Part shown: positions 1 through 7,810 of the stretch, in pieces
Layout: every line of letters begins with the position of its first letter
How positions within the stretch are numbered: the stretch's first letter is position 1
Made by a program: the position numbers and the translations under genes
The notes under the pieces: generated by a model
What the model saw: only the letters and a program-made list of their open reading frames with translations
Database searches by the model: none
Told to the model about the DNA's origin: nothing
NCBI RefSeq assembly: GCF_018603905.1
Contig: NZ_JAHFZZ010000026.1
Coordinates: 1 to 64,000 of the forward strand
Direction of reading: 5' to 3'
Length of the DNA stretch: 64,000 nt
From: Nonomuraea sp. NEAU-A123
GTDB taxonomy: Bacteria; Actinomycetota; Actinomycetes; Streptosporangiales; Streptosporangiaceae

Positions 1-272
1 TCACCCGGAGTCAGGTTGCGGACCTTCTCCACCACGACGCCGCCCTCAAGGCCGGCGTTGACGGCGATCTGCTTCAGCGGCTCCTCGAGCGCCTTGCGGA
101 CGATCGCGGCACCGGTGGCCTCGTCGCCGGTGAGCTCGAGCTTGTCGAACGCCTTGGCGCCCGCCTGCAGCAGCGCCACGCCACCGCCGGGGACGATGCC
201 CTCCTCGACGGCCGCCTTCGCGTTGCGAACGGCGTCCTCGATGCGGTGCTTGCACTCCTTCAGCTCGACCTA
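1..272 (-). pseudogene. GroEL (Hsp60) C-terminal fragment, runs off left edge
   Basis: Reading the minus strand from about 269 down to base 1 gives a continuous match to the chaperonin segment that begins VELKE.KHRIEDAVRNAKAA and continues through GGGVALLQA and VNAGLEGGVVVEKV (roughly residues 380-470 of a normal GroEL). Immediately before the homology an in-frame TAG lies at 270-272, and no GroEL sequence precedes it. The usual KERKHR is KECKHR here. The missing N-terminal two thirds and the stop at the homology edge say this is a broken copy, not a working chaperonin. The part beyond base 1 is not visible. Confidence 0.8.
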
Positions 273-354
273 GCACTGGGGTACGCGGGCCGTAGGGGAT
301 TCGCCTACCTGGGAGGTAATCGACAGGCCGCGTCGGGTCCGAAAGGGTCGCGGT

Positions 355-780
355 ATGACTTCTGACGCCCAAGGCACCCGTGACATCGTGGAAGCACTGC
401 TGCGCCGCATCGGCGAGGGCGATCACGACCGTATCGCCGAGTTGTTCGCCGAGCCCATCGACTGGGGGCTCGACTGGCCGGCTGAGGGGCATCCGGCCGT
501 ACCGTGGATCCGGCCGCGGTCGAGCCGGGCCGATGTGGCCGACCATTACCGGTCGCTGGCCGCTCATCACGTGCCCGAGCTGAACGGCACGACGGTGGCG
601 CGGATCCTGGTCGATGAGGCGGACGCTGTCGTTCTCGGGGAGATCGTGCAGACGGTGCGGGCCAACGGCGCCGCCTATAGCTCACCGTTCGCGTTGCATC
701 TCACCGTCGAGGGCGGACTCATCACCCGCTGCCACATTTACGAGGACAGTCTCACGGTCGCGCGAGCCCTCAGCGCTTGA
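355..780 (+). CDS. SnoaL-like / NTF2-fold protein
   Basis: A 141-residue cytosolic protein with the pattern of the SnoaL-like (NTF2 superfamily) fold: an N-terminal helix pair (DIVEALLRRIGEGDHDRIAELFAE), a tryptophan-rich turn (IDWGLDWP), then beta strands ending in a GGLITRCHIYEDS segment typical of the last two strands. This family includes polyketide cyclases, ketosteroid-isomerase relatives and many proteins of unknown substrate, so only the fold is assigned. It stands alone between the groEL remnant and a convergent secreted-protein gene, with a strong hairpin at its 3' end. Confidence 0.75.
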   Translation: MTSDAQGTRDIVEALLRRIGEGDHDRIAELFAEPIDWGLDWPAEGHPAVPWIRPRSSRADVADHYRSLAAHHVPELNGTTVARILVDEADAVVLGEIVQTVRANGAAYSSPFALHLTVEGGLITRCHIYEDSLTVARALSA

Positions 781-789
781 GCGACAGAA

Positions 790-819
790 TCCGGCGGCCG
801 CCGTGGGGCAGCCGCCGGA
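790..819. terminator. Bidirectional hairpin between convergent genes
   Basis: Perfect 9-bp arms (790-798 and 811-819) around a 12-base loop, all G/C rich, lie 10 bases after the SnoaL-like stop and before the convergent gene ending at 865. There is no T-run, as is common in actinomycetes. Confidence 0.55.
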
Positions 820-837
820 CGTCATGCGGTTTCTCAG

Positions 838-868
838 GAAGAAGCGCTTAGGGAATAGAAGCGCTTAG
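838..868. repeat. Short direct duplication spanning a stop codon
   Basis: The 12-base string agaagcgcttag occurs at 838-849 and again at 857-868. The second copy contains the TAA stop of the minus-strand gene ending at 865. Confidence 0.6.
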
Positions 869-1290
869 TAAATGCGGTACTTGCGGCCGCAGTTGTCGAG
901 CTTGCCGGCCCAGCAGGTGAAGGTGTAGACCTTCTTGATCCCGCGCCCGCTCCAACTGCCGACGACCTTGCCGTCCCAGGAGCGGTTGAACTTGTGCCAG
1001 GAGCCGTTCTTGTAGAACTCGAACCACACCCAGGCGCGCTTGCCGCCCACCTTGTCGACGCCGTGCCACTTGGTGACGACGATGCCGTTGCGCTTGCCCG
1101 TCTCGCCGAAGGTGTACGCCTTGCGGTCACTGGAGAAGAACTTGCCCCAGTTGTGAACGGAACCGACGGTCTGGGACGCCGCGGTGACAGTCGTCCCCGT
1201 CTGGGCGGCGGCCTGTGCGCCGGGGGCGAGGGCGATCGCGCTGACGGCCATGGAGCCGGCCAAGAGGGTTGCTGCAAGGGTCTTACGCAT
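865..1290 (-). CDS. Small secreted protein of unknown function
   Basis: 141 residues. The ATG at 1290 is preceded by GGAGGAACCC and starts a clear Sec signal peptide (MRKTLAATLLAGSMAVSAIA, cleavage after AQA near residue 25). Upstream in-frame codons exist but have no ribosome site. The mature part is rich in Trp, Lys, Gly and aromatic residues, with two cysteines near the C terminus (TCWAGKLDNC) that could form a disulfide. It probably folds as a small extracellular beta protein. I do not recognise the family. It converges on the SnoaL-like gene. Confidence 0.75.
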   Translation of the reverse strand: MRKTLAATLLAGSMAVSAIALAPGAQAAAQTGTTVTAASQTVGSVHNWGKFFSSDRKAYTFGETGKRNGIVVTKWHGVDKVGGKRAWVWFEFYKNGSWHKFNRSWDGKVVGSWSGRGIKKVYTFTCWAGKLDNCGRKYRIY

Positions 1291-1407
1291 GGGTTCCTCC
1301 CCGTTTGAGTGCACCGGTTTACCCGGCAGCAGGGACACTACGAAGATCCGTCGCCCTGTTCTGTGTAGGAGTGCACACATACGAGGTGATCAACGCCACA
1401 CGCGGTC

Positions 1408-2205
1408 TTAGGCCACCTTTGAGGAGGGGGCCGTCCAGGTGTTGCACGAGCCGGGGTCGCCGGTGGCGAAGCCGCGCTTGTACCAGGCGACGATGTTGGC
1501 CCTCTTGCCGTACCAGCGCACCTCGCCGGGAGCGTCACCCTCGAGCATGCTCAGCAGATACGTCCAGTCCTTGGTCGTCCTGCCCTTCAGCGGCCAGACG
1601 CTCTTGAGGAACGCGGCGGTGAAGCAGTCGTTCTGGAGACTCTCGCGCCGGGTCAGCTCGCGGCCCTCAGCTTTGCCACTGGACGGCACCGCGGCGAAGG
1701 CGTCGTCGATTCCGACCAGCTTCAACACATGGAAGCCGTACATGTAGGTGACGGTGTTGAACAGCCACAGGTCGGAAGGGTCGTCGAGCCAATCCTTGCC
1801 GAGCTGGAAGACCAGCTCGCCGGTGTCGCCGCAGTAGCGGGCCGTGGAGTCTTCCTTGTCCGTCTCCCTGGTGCCGCAGTACGTCTTGGGGAGCTTGCTC
1901 ACGTACCGCACCTTGACCTTGCTGAAGGGCAGGCCGGCGGTGGTGAGGTGCTGCTCCCAGGTGGACTCGAGGCAGGCGATCACGGCGTTGACGTAGGCGC
2001 GGCCCGACTTACGGTCGTTGCGCTTGACCGGCGGCTCCTCGCAGGTCGTGGCGGGCAGCGCGCCGGCCTCGTAGAGCGGGTTGGCGATCAGCTTGGGGTG
2101 TTTGACGGGGGGCGCCGTCGTCGTGGCGGTGGCCGTACCTGATAAGGAGAGCATCGACGCGATGGTCAGCGTCATGATCAGAAGTTTTCGCACGAGGAAT
2201 GACAA
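1408..2205 (-). CDS. Secreted neutral-zinc-metallopeptidase-like protein lacking HExxH
   Basis: 265 residues with a signal peptide (to about residue 28). The body resembles actinomycete secreted proteins of the YpfJ-type neutral zinc metallopeptidase family: YVNAVIACLESTWEQHL, then paired cysteines (YCGTRE, RYCGDTGELVF). In that family the next helix carries a zinc site of the kind HEYGHHVQ. Here the equivalent segment is TYMYGFHVLKLVGI, so the two metal-binding histidines and the catalytic glutamate are not all present. The protein is therefore probably not a zinc protease, though it is full length and intact. It follows a 61-residue secreted or membrane gene by 66 bases on the same strand. 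Confidence 0.7.
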   Translation of the reverse strand: MSFLVRKLLIMTLTIASMLSLSGTATATTTAPPVKHPKLIANPLYEAGALPATTCEEPPVKRNDRKSGRAYVNAVIACLESTWEQHLTTAGLPFSKVKVRYVSKLPKTYCGTRETDKEDSTARYCGDTGELVFQLGKDWLDDPSDLWLFNTVTYMYGFHVLKLVGIDDAFAAVPSSGKAEGRELTRRESLQNDCFTAAFLKSVWPLKGRTTKDWTYLLSMLEGDAPGEVRWYGKRANIVAWYKRGFATGDPGSCNTWTAPSSKVA

Positions 2206-2271
2206 TAAGGCCGCGCGCGCGTCTGAGGAAATGGGGTTTTGCCGGTCTCCTCGGGCGGGTGACCGATTTTG

Positions 2272-2457
2272 TCACCCCGGACTGGCCTCATTCATGCGCT
2301 CCTTGGTCCAGTAGGACGCGACGTCCTGCGGAGCGCGCGTATTTCGGACCCCTGTCGCGGCCTCGTCGGGGGTGCGACCGCGGAAAATCACGACCACCAT
2401 CGCGGCCAGCACGAGGGTGGCGGCGACGGCCAGAATGGCGACGGCCTTACGGCTCAT
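2272..2457 (-). CDS. Short secreted/membrane protein, possible protease propeptide remnant
   Basis: 61 residues starting at the ATG at 2457: one hydrophobic helix (residues 5-25, signal or anchor), then a short tail ending YWTKERMNEASPG. The YWT.ERM motif is what I remember from the segment just after the signal peptide of secreted trypsin-like proteases in Streptosporangiaceae. No protease domain follows, so this may be the truncated start of such a gene or a stand-alone small protein. Same strand as, and 66 bases upstream of, the metallopeptidase-like gene. Confidence 0.45.
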   Translation of the reverse strand: MSRKAVAILAVAATLVLAAMVVVIFRGRTPDEAATGVRNTRAPQDVASYWTKERMNEASPG

Positions 2458-2606
2458 GCCGCCATCGTACGACCGAGCGCCTCGGCGTCCAGCCGCTCCC
2501 GCTGCCGCGCCACCGGTCCAGATGCCCGGCCAATGCCCTGTCAGCGCCCTGGTCCGCAATCGGTGCGACGGCAAGAATTGCCGCACGAAAACAGGAAGGC
2601 ACCAAT

Positions 2607-2903
2607 ATGATAATCGGCAAGAAGATGGCAATACTGGCTTCGGCGTTCGCCGTCGCCGGTATCGCTCTGACGGCTCCGGCCCAGGCGGCATCCGCGGCGC
2701 CCAAGCTGCCGCCGGCGGCGATCCCGCCGCCCAAGTGCATCCCGCAGAGCCAGTACAACCAGCCTTACGAATGGGAATACCAGTTGACCCGCACCCTGGG
2801 CAAGGGCGGCCACGGCGTCCGGACCCACGTGTTCGCCATTTACTATGCGCCGGCCGACATATTCAGCCTCTCCACGAGAGTGACGTGCAGCGTGAGGTTC
2901 TGA
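2607..2903 (+). CDS. Small secreted protein of unknown function
   Basis: 98 residues. The ATG at 2607 has AGGAAGG seven bases upstream. A signal peptide runs to about residue 28 (FAVAGIALTAPAQAASA). The mature part has a proline stretch (PKLPPAAIPPPKC), aromatic residues and two cysteines (after IPPPK and in RVTCSV). No family recognised. An internal Met at residue 7 could also start it. It is transcribed away from the 61-residue gene and toward the carboxymuconolactone-decarboxylase-like gene. Confidence 0.6.
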   Translation: MIIGKKMAILASAFAVAGIALTAPAQAASAAPKLPPAAIPPPKCIPQSQYNQPYEWEYQLTRTLGKGGHGVRTHVFAIYYAPADIFSLSTRVTCSVRF

Positions 2904-2949
2904 GAAATGCCGGCGGCGCGGGGGCGCGCTCGGCACACGGGGCGACGGG

Positions 2950-3318
2950 TCAGTCCGAGGCCGGTCGTCGTGACTTCGCGATGAGGGTGTCGATCTGGAC
3001 GCTGAGGCGCGCGCCGAGGGGCCAGCCGATGTAGTGGGTCAGGAAGATGGCGATCTCGCGGAGCTCGTCCGGGGACAGCTCGCCGTTGCCCAGCGCGGCC
3101 GGTAGCTGGATGTCGAGCACGTCGTTGAGGCCCCTGCTCGCCAGCGCGCCGATGAGAAGAAGCCGCCGGTCGCGCATGGACAGGCCGGGCCTGGTCCAGA
3201 TCTCGGCGAAGAGGTGGTCCACGGTGATGCCGAAGAAGTCGCCCGGCGCGTCGCCGATCTCCCAGCCGTAGACCTGGCGCATCATCTCCAGCCCGCGCTC
3301 CCGGCGTTCGTCGGTCAT
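2950..3318 (-). CDS. Carboxymuconolactone decarboxylase (AhpD-like) family protein
   Basis: 122-residue all-helical protein of the CMD/AhpD-like family: FFGITVDHLFAEIW, then LSMRDRRLLLIGALASRG, then ELREIAIFLTHYIGWPLGA. The CxxC of peroxidase-type AhpD is absent, so it belongs with the decarboxylase-like or unknown branch. It is the last gene of a four-gene coupled operon (6363 to 2950) and its ATG overlaps the preceding stop as ATGA. In my memory of M. tuberculosis, Rv0771 holds the same place at the end of the aldA-side operon. A paralogue lies at 12828-13163. Confidence 0.85.
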   Translation of the reverse strand: MTDERRERGLEMMRQVYGWEIGDAPGDFFGITVDHLFAEIWTRPGLSMRDRRLLLIGALASRGLNDVLDIQLPAALGNGELSPDELREIAIFLTHYIGWPLGARLSVQIDTLIAKSRRPASD

Positions 3319-4154
3319 GGGACCTCCTTCCCGAGCAGGCCGAGAGCGTCGGCCAGGCGGTCGCGGGCCAGCTCGGCCAGGGGCGTGTCCACATCGAGGT
3401 CGCGGGCCAGCTCCAGCGCCAGGTCCAGGTCCTTCTCGCCGAGTGCCAGGACGTGGCGCATGATCCCGTACAGCGGATCGTCCTCGCCGAGCGGAGCGGT
3501 GGTGGCGCGGAGCATGATCGCACCGGGCCCGCCCGTGATGGCGTCCGAATGCCTGACCACCCGGCCGAGCTTGCGCAGCGAGACCCCGGACGCCTCCGCC
3601 AGCCGCTGCGCCTCGGCGGCGGCGGCGAAGGCGACGAAGTGCAGCAGGTTGCGGGCCAGCTTGGCGCGGGTGCCCGCGCCGACCGGCCCCACGTGCAGGA
3701 CGAGGTCCGCCCAGGTCGCGAACGGCCGCTCGCAGCGGGCGAACGCGCCGTCACCGCCGCCGACCATGACCGCGAGCGTGCCCGCCTCCGCTCCCATGAA
3801 GCCGCCGCTGACCGGCGCGTCGACGACCTCGATCCCGTACGGCGCCGCCAGCCCGGCGAGCTCCACGGCCGTGCCGGGCCGGATCGTGGAGTGGACGGCG
3901 ATGACGGTGCCCGGCTCGGCGGCGGGCAGCAGTCCGGACACGACCTCGTGCACCTGGTCGTCGTCGCGCACCATGACGGAGACGAACCGGCTGGCGGCGG
4001 CCAGTTCGCCGACGTCCGCCGCGGCCCGCGCGCCCGCCTCCACCAGCGGCGCCATGGCCTCCGGCCGGGTGTCGTAGACGGTGAGGCCGAGGCCGATCAG
4101 GTGCCTGGCCATGGGGGCGCCCATCTGGCCGAGTCCGGCGAAGCCATAGGTCAT
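3315..4154 (-). CDS. NAD(P)-dependent oxidoreductase, 3-hydroxyisobutyrate dehydrogenase family
   Basis: 279 residues. The N-terminal Rossmann motif GLGQMGAPMARHL (residues 6-18), the substrate-binding block DAPVSGGFMGAEAGTLAVMVGG, and the catalytic-lysine helix GAGTRAKLARNLLHF identify the beta-hydroxyacid dehydrogenase family (3-hydroxyisobutyrate / 6-phosphogluconate-like). It would oxidise a beta-hydroxy acid or reduce a semialdehyde; the substrate is unknown. ATGA overlaps on both sides show tight co-translation with the SDR upstream and the CMD-like gene downstream. Its likely mycobacterial counterpart is Rv0770. Confidence 0.87.
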   Translation of the reverse strand: MTYGFAGLGQMGAPMARHLIGLGLTVYDTRPEAMAPLVEAGARAAADVGELAAASRFVSVMVRDDDQVHEVVSGLLPAAEPGTVIAVHSTIRPGTAVELAGLAAPYGIEVVDAPVSGGFMGAEAGTLAVMVGGGDGAFARCERPFATWADLVLHVGPVGAGTRAKLARNLLHFVAFAAAAEAQRLAEASGVSLRKLGRVVRHSDAITGGPGAIMLRATTAPLGEDDPLYGIMRHVLALGEKDLDLALELARDLDVDTPLAELARDRLADALGLLGKEVP

Positions 4155-4888
4155 GATCGGAACACCTCGCCGCCGTCGACGTTGAGGATCTGCCCGGTGA
4201 CCCAGGCGGCCTCCTCGGACAGCAGGAACAGGCACATGCCGACCAGGTCCTGCGGGGTCCCCACCCGCTTGAGCGCCAGCTTGTCGCGGATGATCCGGTC
4301 GACCATGCCCGTGGGTACGACCGCGCGATTGGCCTCGGTGTCGATCGGGCCGGGCGCGATGGCGTTCACCCTGATGCCCATGCCGCCCAGCTCGTGGGCG
4401 AGCTGCTGGGTGAGGCCGTTGATCCCGGCCTTGGCCAGGCCGTAGAAGCCGGAGTACTGCCAGGCCGCGGTGGAGGACTGGTTGACGATCGCCCCGCCGC
4501 CGCGCCTGACCAGGTGCGGATGCGCGGCGCGGGCGCAGAGGAGGGCGCCGTCCAGGTTCACCGCCATGAACCGCCGGTAGTAGTCCCAGTCCACGGTCAG
4601 CAGGAAGTCCAGCCGCATCGTGCCGAAGATCGCGGCGTTGTTCACCAGGTAGTCGATGCCGCCGTACCGCTCCGCCGCCGCGTCGGTCATCCGCTGGACG
4701 GAGTCCGGGTCGGCCACGTCGGTGTGTACGTACAGGCCCTTGATCTCGTCGGCGACGGCGGCGCCCTGCTCGCTGACGTCGGCGACCACGACGCTCGCGC
4801 CCTCGGCGGCCAGGGCCCGCGCGTAGGCCCGGCCGATGCCCTGGGCGGCTCCGGTGACGATGGCGACTTTTCCCTCGAAGCGCCTCAT
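4151..4888 (-). CDS. Short-chain dehydrogenase/reductase (SDR)
   Basis: 245 residues of classical SDR type: cofactor motif TGAAQGIGRAYA (residues 12-23), NNAA in VNNAAIFGT, a Ser in NQSSTAAW and catalytic YGLAK, followed by N-A-I-A-P-G and the C-terminal WVTGQILNVDGG. An Asp after the second strand (VVVADV) favours NAD(H). It probably oxidises or reduces a hydroxy/keto intermediate made by the P450 or ALDH steps of this cluster. Second gene of the ALDH operon, overlapping both neighbours by ATGA. Confidence 0.88.
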   Translation of the reverse strand: MRRFEGKVAIVTGAAQGIGRAYARALAAEGASVVVADVSEQGAAVADEIKGLYVHTDVADPDSVQRMTDAAAERYGGIDYLVNNAAIFGTMRLDFLLTVDWDYYRRFMAVNLDGALLCARAAHPHLVRRGGGAIVNQSSTAAWQYSGFYGLAKAGINGLTQQLAHELGGMGIRVNAIAPGPIDTEANRAVVPTGMVDRIIRDKLALKRVGTPQDLVGMCLFLLSEEAAWVTGQILNVDGGEVFRS

Positions 4889-6363
4889 GACACCCCTTCC
4901 GCGATCGACTTGGTCTCCAGGTACTCCTCGAAACCGGCCACACCCATCTCCCTGCCGATCCCCGACTGCTTGTAGCCGCCGAACGGCACGTCGGCGCCGT
5001 ACCAGACGCCGCCGTTCACGCTCACCGTGCCGGTCCGCAGCCGCCGCGCCACGGCCCGCGCCCGCTCCGGGTCGCCGCCGTGGACCGCGCCGGACAGCCC
5101 GTACGGCGAGTCGTTGGCCAGCCGGACCGCATCGTCGTCGCCGTCGTGCGGCAGGATCACCAGCACCGGGCCGAAGATCTCCTCCCTTGCCGTCCTGGTC
5201 TCGTTGGTGAGCCCGGTGATCAGGGTCGGCTCGATCCAGAAGCCCCGGTCCCGCCCGGCCGGGCGCCCGCCCCCGGTGGCGAACTCGCCGCCCTCCTCGA
5301 CCGCCAGCTTCAGGTAGCCCTCGATCCGGTCGCGCTGGCGGGCGGAGATGACCGGCCCGCACACCGTGCGCTCGTCGCCCGGGTCTCCGGTGCCCAGCTT
5401 CCTCATGGTGGCCGCGGTCAGGCTCACGGCCTCGCCGTACCTCTCGCGCGGGACGAGCAGGCGGGTGGTGAGCGCGCAGCCCTGCCCGGCGTGGGTGAGC
5501 GCGGCGAAGGCCGCGTAGGAGCAGGCGGCGCGGAGGTCGGCGTCGGCGAGCACGATGAACGCCGACTTGCCGCCGAGCTCCAGGAAGACCCGCTTGAGGC
5601 CGTCCGCGGCGGCGCGCATGACTGCGCGTCCCGTGCCGGTCGAGCCGGTGAACGACAGCAGGTCCACCCGGGCATCGGCGCAGAGCCGGGCGCCCAGCGC
5701 GTGGTCGGCGCCGGTGATGACGTTGACGACACCCGGCGGGATGTCCGTCTCCTGCTGGACGAGCACGCCGAGCGCCGCCGCGCACCACGGCGTGTCGGGG
5801 GCCGCCTTGAGGACGATCGTGTTGCCCGCGGCGAGCGCCGGGCCCAGCTTGGCCAGGTTGATCTGGTGCGGGAAGTTCCACGGGGTGATCGCGCCGACTA
5901 CGCCCACCGGCTCGCGGACGACGCGGCGGTCGCTGGTCAGGCCCATGGGCGCGGCCCGGCCGAGGTCCCGTTCCCAGTCGTAGCGCTCCGCGAGGTCGGC
6001 GAACCAACGCAGGTCGGCCACCGGCGCGTCGAGCTGCGCGCCGTACGTCAGGAACCTGGGCGCGCCCGCCTCCGCGATCGTCAGCTCGCGCAGCTCCTCG
6101 GCGTGGCGGGTGAGCGCGTCGTTGAGCTGGCGCAGGCAGCGTACGCGCAGCGCGAGGTCGGCGGCCCAGGGGGAGGAGTCGAACGCGCGGCGGGCGGCGG
6201 CGACGGCGTGGTCCAGGTCGGCGGGGGAGGCGTCGGCGGCCTCGCCCAGGACCTCCTCGGTAGCCGGGTTGAGCGTGCCGAAGCGGCGGTCGCCGGGGAC
6301 GAGCCGCCCGTCGATCAGGAGCGGCGAAGCGGCGCCGAACAAGCGATCGGTTGTTCTGGACAC
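4885..6363 (-). CDS. NAD-dependent aldehyde dehydrogenase of the CYP51 regulon
   Basis: 492 residues, the usual length for this superfamily. The general-base Glu is E262 in LELGGKS and the nucleophile is C296 in GQGCALTTR; PWNFP and GSTGTG are present. It should oxidise an aldehyde to the acid. The GTG at 6361-6363 lies inside a 16-bp palindrome with a TANNNT -10-like element (TAGTCT, 6370-6375 complement) six bases ahead, so the mRNA may be leaderless. A TTG seven codons in is an alternative. First gene of the ALDH-SDR-dehydrogenase-CMD operon; likely counterpart of M. tuberculosis aldA (Rv0768). Confidence 0.9.
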   Translation of the reverse strand: MSRTTDRLFGAASPLLIDGRLVPGDRRFGTLNPATEEVLGEAADASPADLDHAVAAARRAFDSSPWAADLALRVRCLRQLNDALTRHAEELRELTIAEAGAPRFLTYGAQLDAPVADLRWFADLAERYDWERDLGRAAPMGLTSDRRVVREPVGVVGAITPWNFPHQINLAKLGPALAAGNTIVLKAAPDTPWCAAALGVLVQQETDIPPGVVNVITGADHALGARLCADARVDLLSFTGSTGTGRAVMRAAADGLKRVFLELGGKSAFIVLADADLRAACSYAAFAALTHAGQGCALTTRLLVPRERYGEAVSLTAATMRKLGTGDPGDERTVCGPVISARQRDRIEGYLKLAVEEGGEFATGGGRPAGRDRGFWIEPTLITGLTNETRTAREEIFGPVLVILPHDGDDDAVRLANDSPYGLSGAVHGGDPERARAVARRLRTGTVSVNGGVWYGADVPFGGYKQSGIGREMGVAGFEEYLETKSIAEGVS

Positions 6364-6371
6364 ATGTCCAG
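6356..6371. promoter_or_regulatory. TetR-type operator overlapping the ALDH start codon
   Basis: ctggacacatgtccag: perfect arms CTGGAC/GTCCAG with a 4-base centre. An identical 16-mer lies at 11651-11666 over the start of the TetR gene, and both copies are followed by a similar AGTTCA block. It sits between divergent genes (6363 minus, 6387 plus), so one bound repressor could control both. Confidence 0.8.
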
Positions 6372-6386
6372 ACTACAGTTCACCGT

Positions 6387-7058
6387 ATGAGGGCACGCAA
6401 GGACTATTCCGGAGAATTCGATCCGGGCTTCCGCTATGAGGACCTGTCGAAGGAGGCACTGGTCCGTCTCGTCCGGGAGTACGCCTTGATCGTTCACCTG
6501 CTCGACCGCTCGTCGTTGATCGCGGTCGGGCTGCGGTACGGGCAGCGGGTCGTCGAGGAGATCGCCATCGAGGAGTGGCAGGGCGCGAGCCCGATCTACA
6601 CCGAGCGCATCCGCGAGATCATGCGGATCGAGGGTGACGGGGTTTCGGCCATCTTCAAGTGCCTGCAGCTCGATCCGGGCTTCGCGCAGCACTACATGGA
6701 CGTCGAGTACGAGCTCGTCTCGGAGACCCACGGGTTCTTCCAGCTCCGCACCTGCGGGGCGCTGCTGGACGTGGAGCCGTTCGGCGAGCGCGCGATCCGC
6801 GGCATGTGCCATCACATCGAGGACGGCACCTTCGACTGGACCGCGCAGGCGGTCAACCCGCGCGCCCGGATCCGCCCGGTGCACCGGCCGCCGCGCGTCC
6901 CCGGCGACCGCGTCCCGCACTGCAGGTGGGAGGTCATCATCGACGACGAGACCGAGCCCGTGGGGGAGGCCGAGATCACCAGGATGACGCGCGGCACCAC
7001 GGCGGCCGCGTTCCGCTTCCCGCCCATGAAGGACGGGACGCCCCACATTCCCGTCTGA
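6387..7058 (+). CDS. Conserved protein of the CYP51 cluster, function unknown
   Basis: 223 residues, no signal or membrane segment. Starts ATG 16 bases beyond the shared operator. Features seen: RYGQRVVEEIAIEEWQGAS near residue 50, IFKCLQLDPGF, an HGFFQL.TCGALLDVEP block, RGMCHHIEDGTFD with paired histidines, and an arginine/proline stretch (RIRPVHRPPRVP) before an HCRWEV.ID segment. I recall similar proteins in mycobacteria and other actinomycetes beside steroid or P450 genes. The His/Cys pairs could bind metal, but the reaction is unknown. It is the only plus-strand gene of the cluster and ends 1 base from the convergent SnoaL-like gene. Confidence 0.7.
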   Translation: MRARKDYSGEFDPGFRYEDLSKEALVRLVREYALIVHLLDRSSLIAVGLRYGQRVVEEIAIEEWQGASPIYTERIREIMRIEGDGVSAIFKCLQLDPGFAQHYMDVEYELVSETHGFFQLRTCGALLDVEPFGERAIRGMCHHIEDGTFDWTAQAVNPRARIRPVHRPPRVPGDRVPHCRWEVIIDDETEPVGEAEITRMTRGTTAAAFRFPPMKDGTPHIPV

Positions 7059-7059
7059 C

Positions 7060-7611
7060 TCACCAGATGGAGGCCGGAGCCTGGCCGCGCCGGTAGTAGC
7101 CGGGGATCGCGGCGCCGGAGGCGGCCCGGTCCAGGCGGCGCCTCATCCCGTCCGACAGCACCCCCGCCTTCATCATCTCGACGAACACCGACGTCACGTT
7201 GCCCAGGTCGAACCAGTCCCGCTGCCACGACCACCGGAAGCCGCCCGCGTACCTGAACCGGCTGCCGCCGATCCCCGCCACCTCGTACGGTGTGCCGTCC
7301 GGCCGGCGGGCGTCGGCGACCTGCTTCCAGAATCCGACCACCTCGCCGCCGCGGTCGTCGATGAGGATGCTCTGGTACGGGTAGGACCAGCCGTCCAGGC
7401 CGCCCATCTCCGAACCGAGGGCCAGGTCGCGGATCTCGTCCCGGCCCACGGCCATGAAGTCCTGGTCCGGGCCGACGTTCCAGCCGTAGGTCGCGTCCTC
7501 GGTGTACAGCTCGGCCAGCGGGCGCCAGTCGCCGAGCTCCTCGCACCGGCGGTTGGCCGCCAGCCATCGGCGCACCATCTCTTCGAGCTCGTCGCGGGGG
7601 AAGGCCGGCAT
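7060..7611 (-). CDS. SnoaL-like protein of the CYP51 operon
   Basis: 183 residues with the NTF2/SnoaL fold pattern: a long N-terminal helix (ELEEMVRRWLAANRRCEELGDWRPLAELYTEDATYGW), a middle with YPYQSILIDDRGGEVVGFWKQ, then aromatic strands (RFRYAGGFRWSWQRDWFDLGN). The family includes steroid delta-isomerase relatives. In M. tuberculosis a protein of this fold (Rv0760c) sits near cyp51, which supports a role with the same substrate. It starts 4 bases after the ferredoxin stop and is the last gene of the P450 operon. Confidence 0.8.
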   Translation of the reverse strand: MPAFPRDELEEMVRRWLAANRRCEELGDWRPLAELYTEDATYGWNVGPDQDFMAVGRDEIRDLALGSEMGGLDGWSYPYQSILIDDRGGEVVGFWKQVADARRPDGTPYEVAGIGGSRFRYAGGFRWSWQRDWFDLGNVTSVFVEMMKAGVLSDGMRRRLDRAASGAAIPGYYRRGQAPASIW

Positions 7612-7615
7612 GTGG

Positions 7616-7810
7616 TCACTCCTTCGACGTCGACAGCGCCCGGGTGGGGCAGTAACGGATGGCCGCCTCGACCTGCTCGCGCATCGACTCGGGCGGTGAC
7701 GGGTCGAGCACGCGGACCTTCCCCTTGCGCGGCACCTCGAAGACCTCGGGCGCCTCCAGCTCGCACATCGCGTGCCCCTGGCACAGGTCCAGATCGGCGA
7801 CGACTCTCAC
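7616..7810 (-). CDS. [3Fe-4S] ferredoxin, CYP51 redox partner
   Basis: 64 residues starting with the GTG at 7810 that overlaps the CYP51 stop (GTGA). The cluster motif is CQGHAMC near residues 10-16 plus a distal CP (YCPTRAL). The third position of the usual CxxCxxC is His, as in several actinobacterial P450 ferredoxins, so a 3Fe-4S cluster is expected. Overlap with the P450 gene and the match to M. tuberculosis Rv0763c beside cyp51 support electron delivery to the P450. The ferredoxin reductase is not in this window. Confidence 0.9.
   Translation of the reverse strand: MRVVADLDLCQGHAMCELEAPEVFEVPRKGKVRVLDPSPPESMREQVEAAIRYCPTRALSTSKE

Noticed and set aside
5080..6390. Long open frame opposite the aldehyde dehydrogenase gene, and similar long antisense frames across the window
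   Set aside because: High-GC third-position bias opens the complementary frames; these translations are low-complexity and lack starts with ribosome sites.
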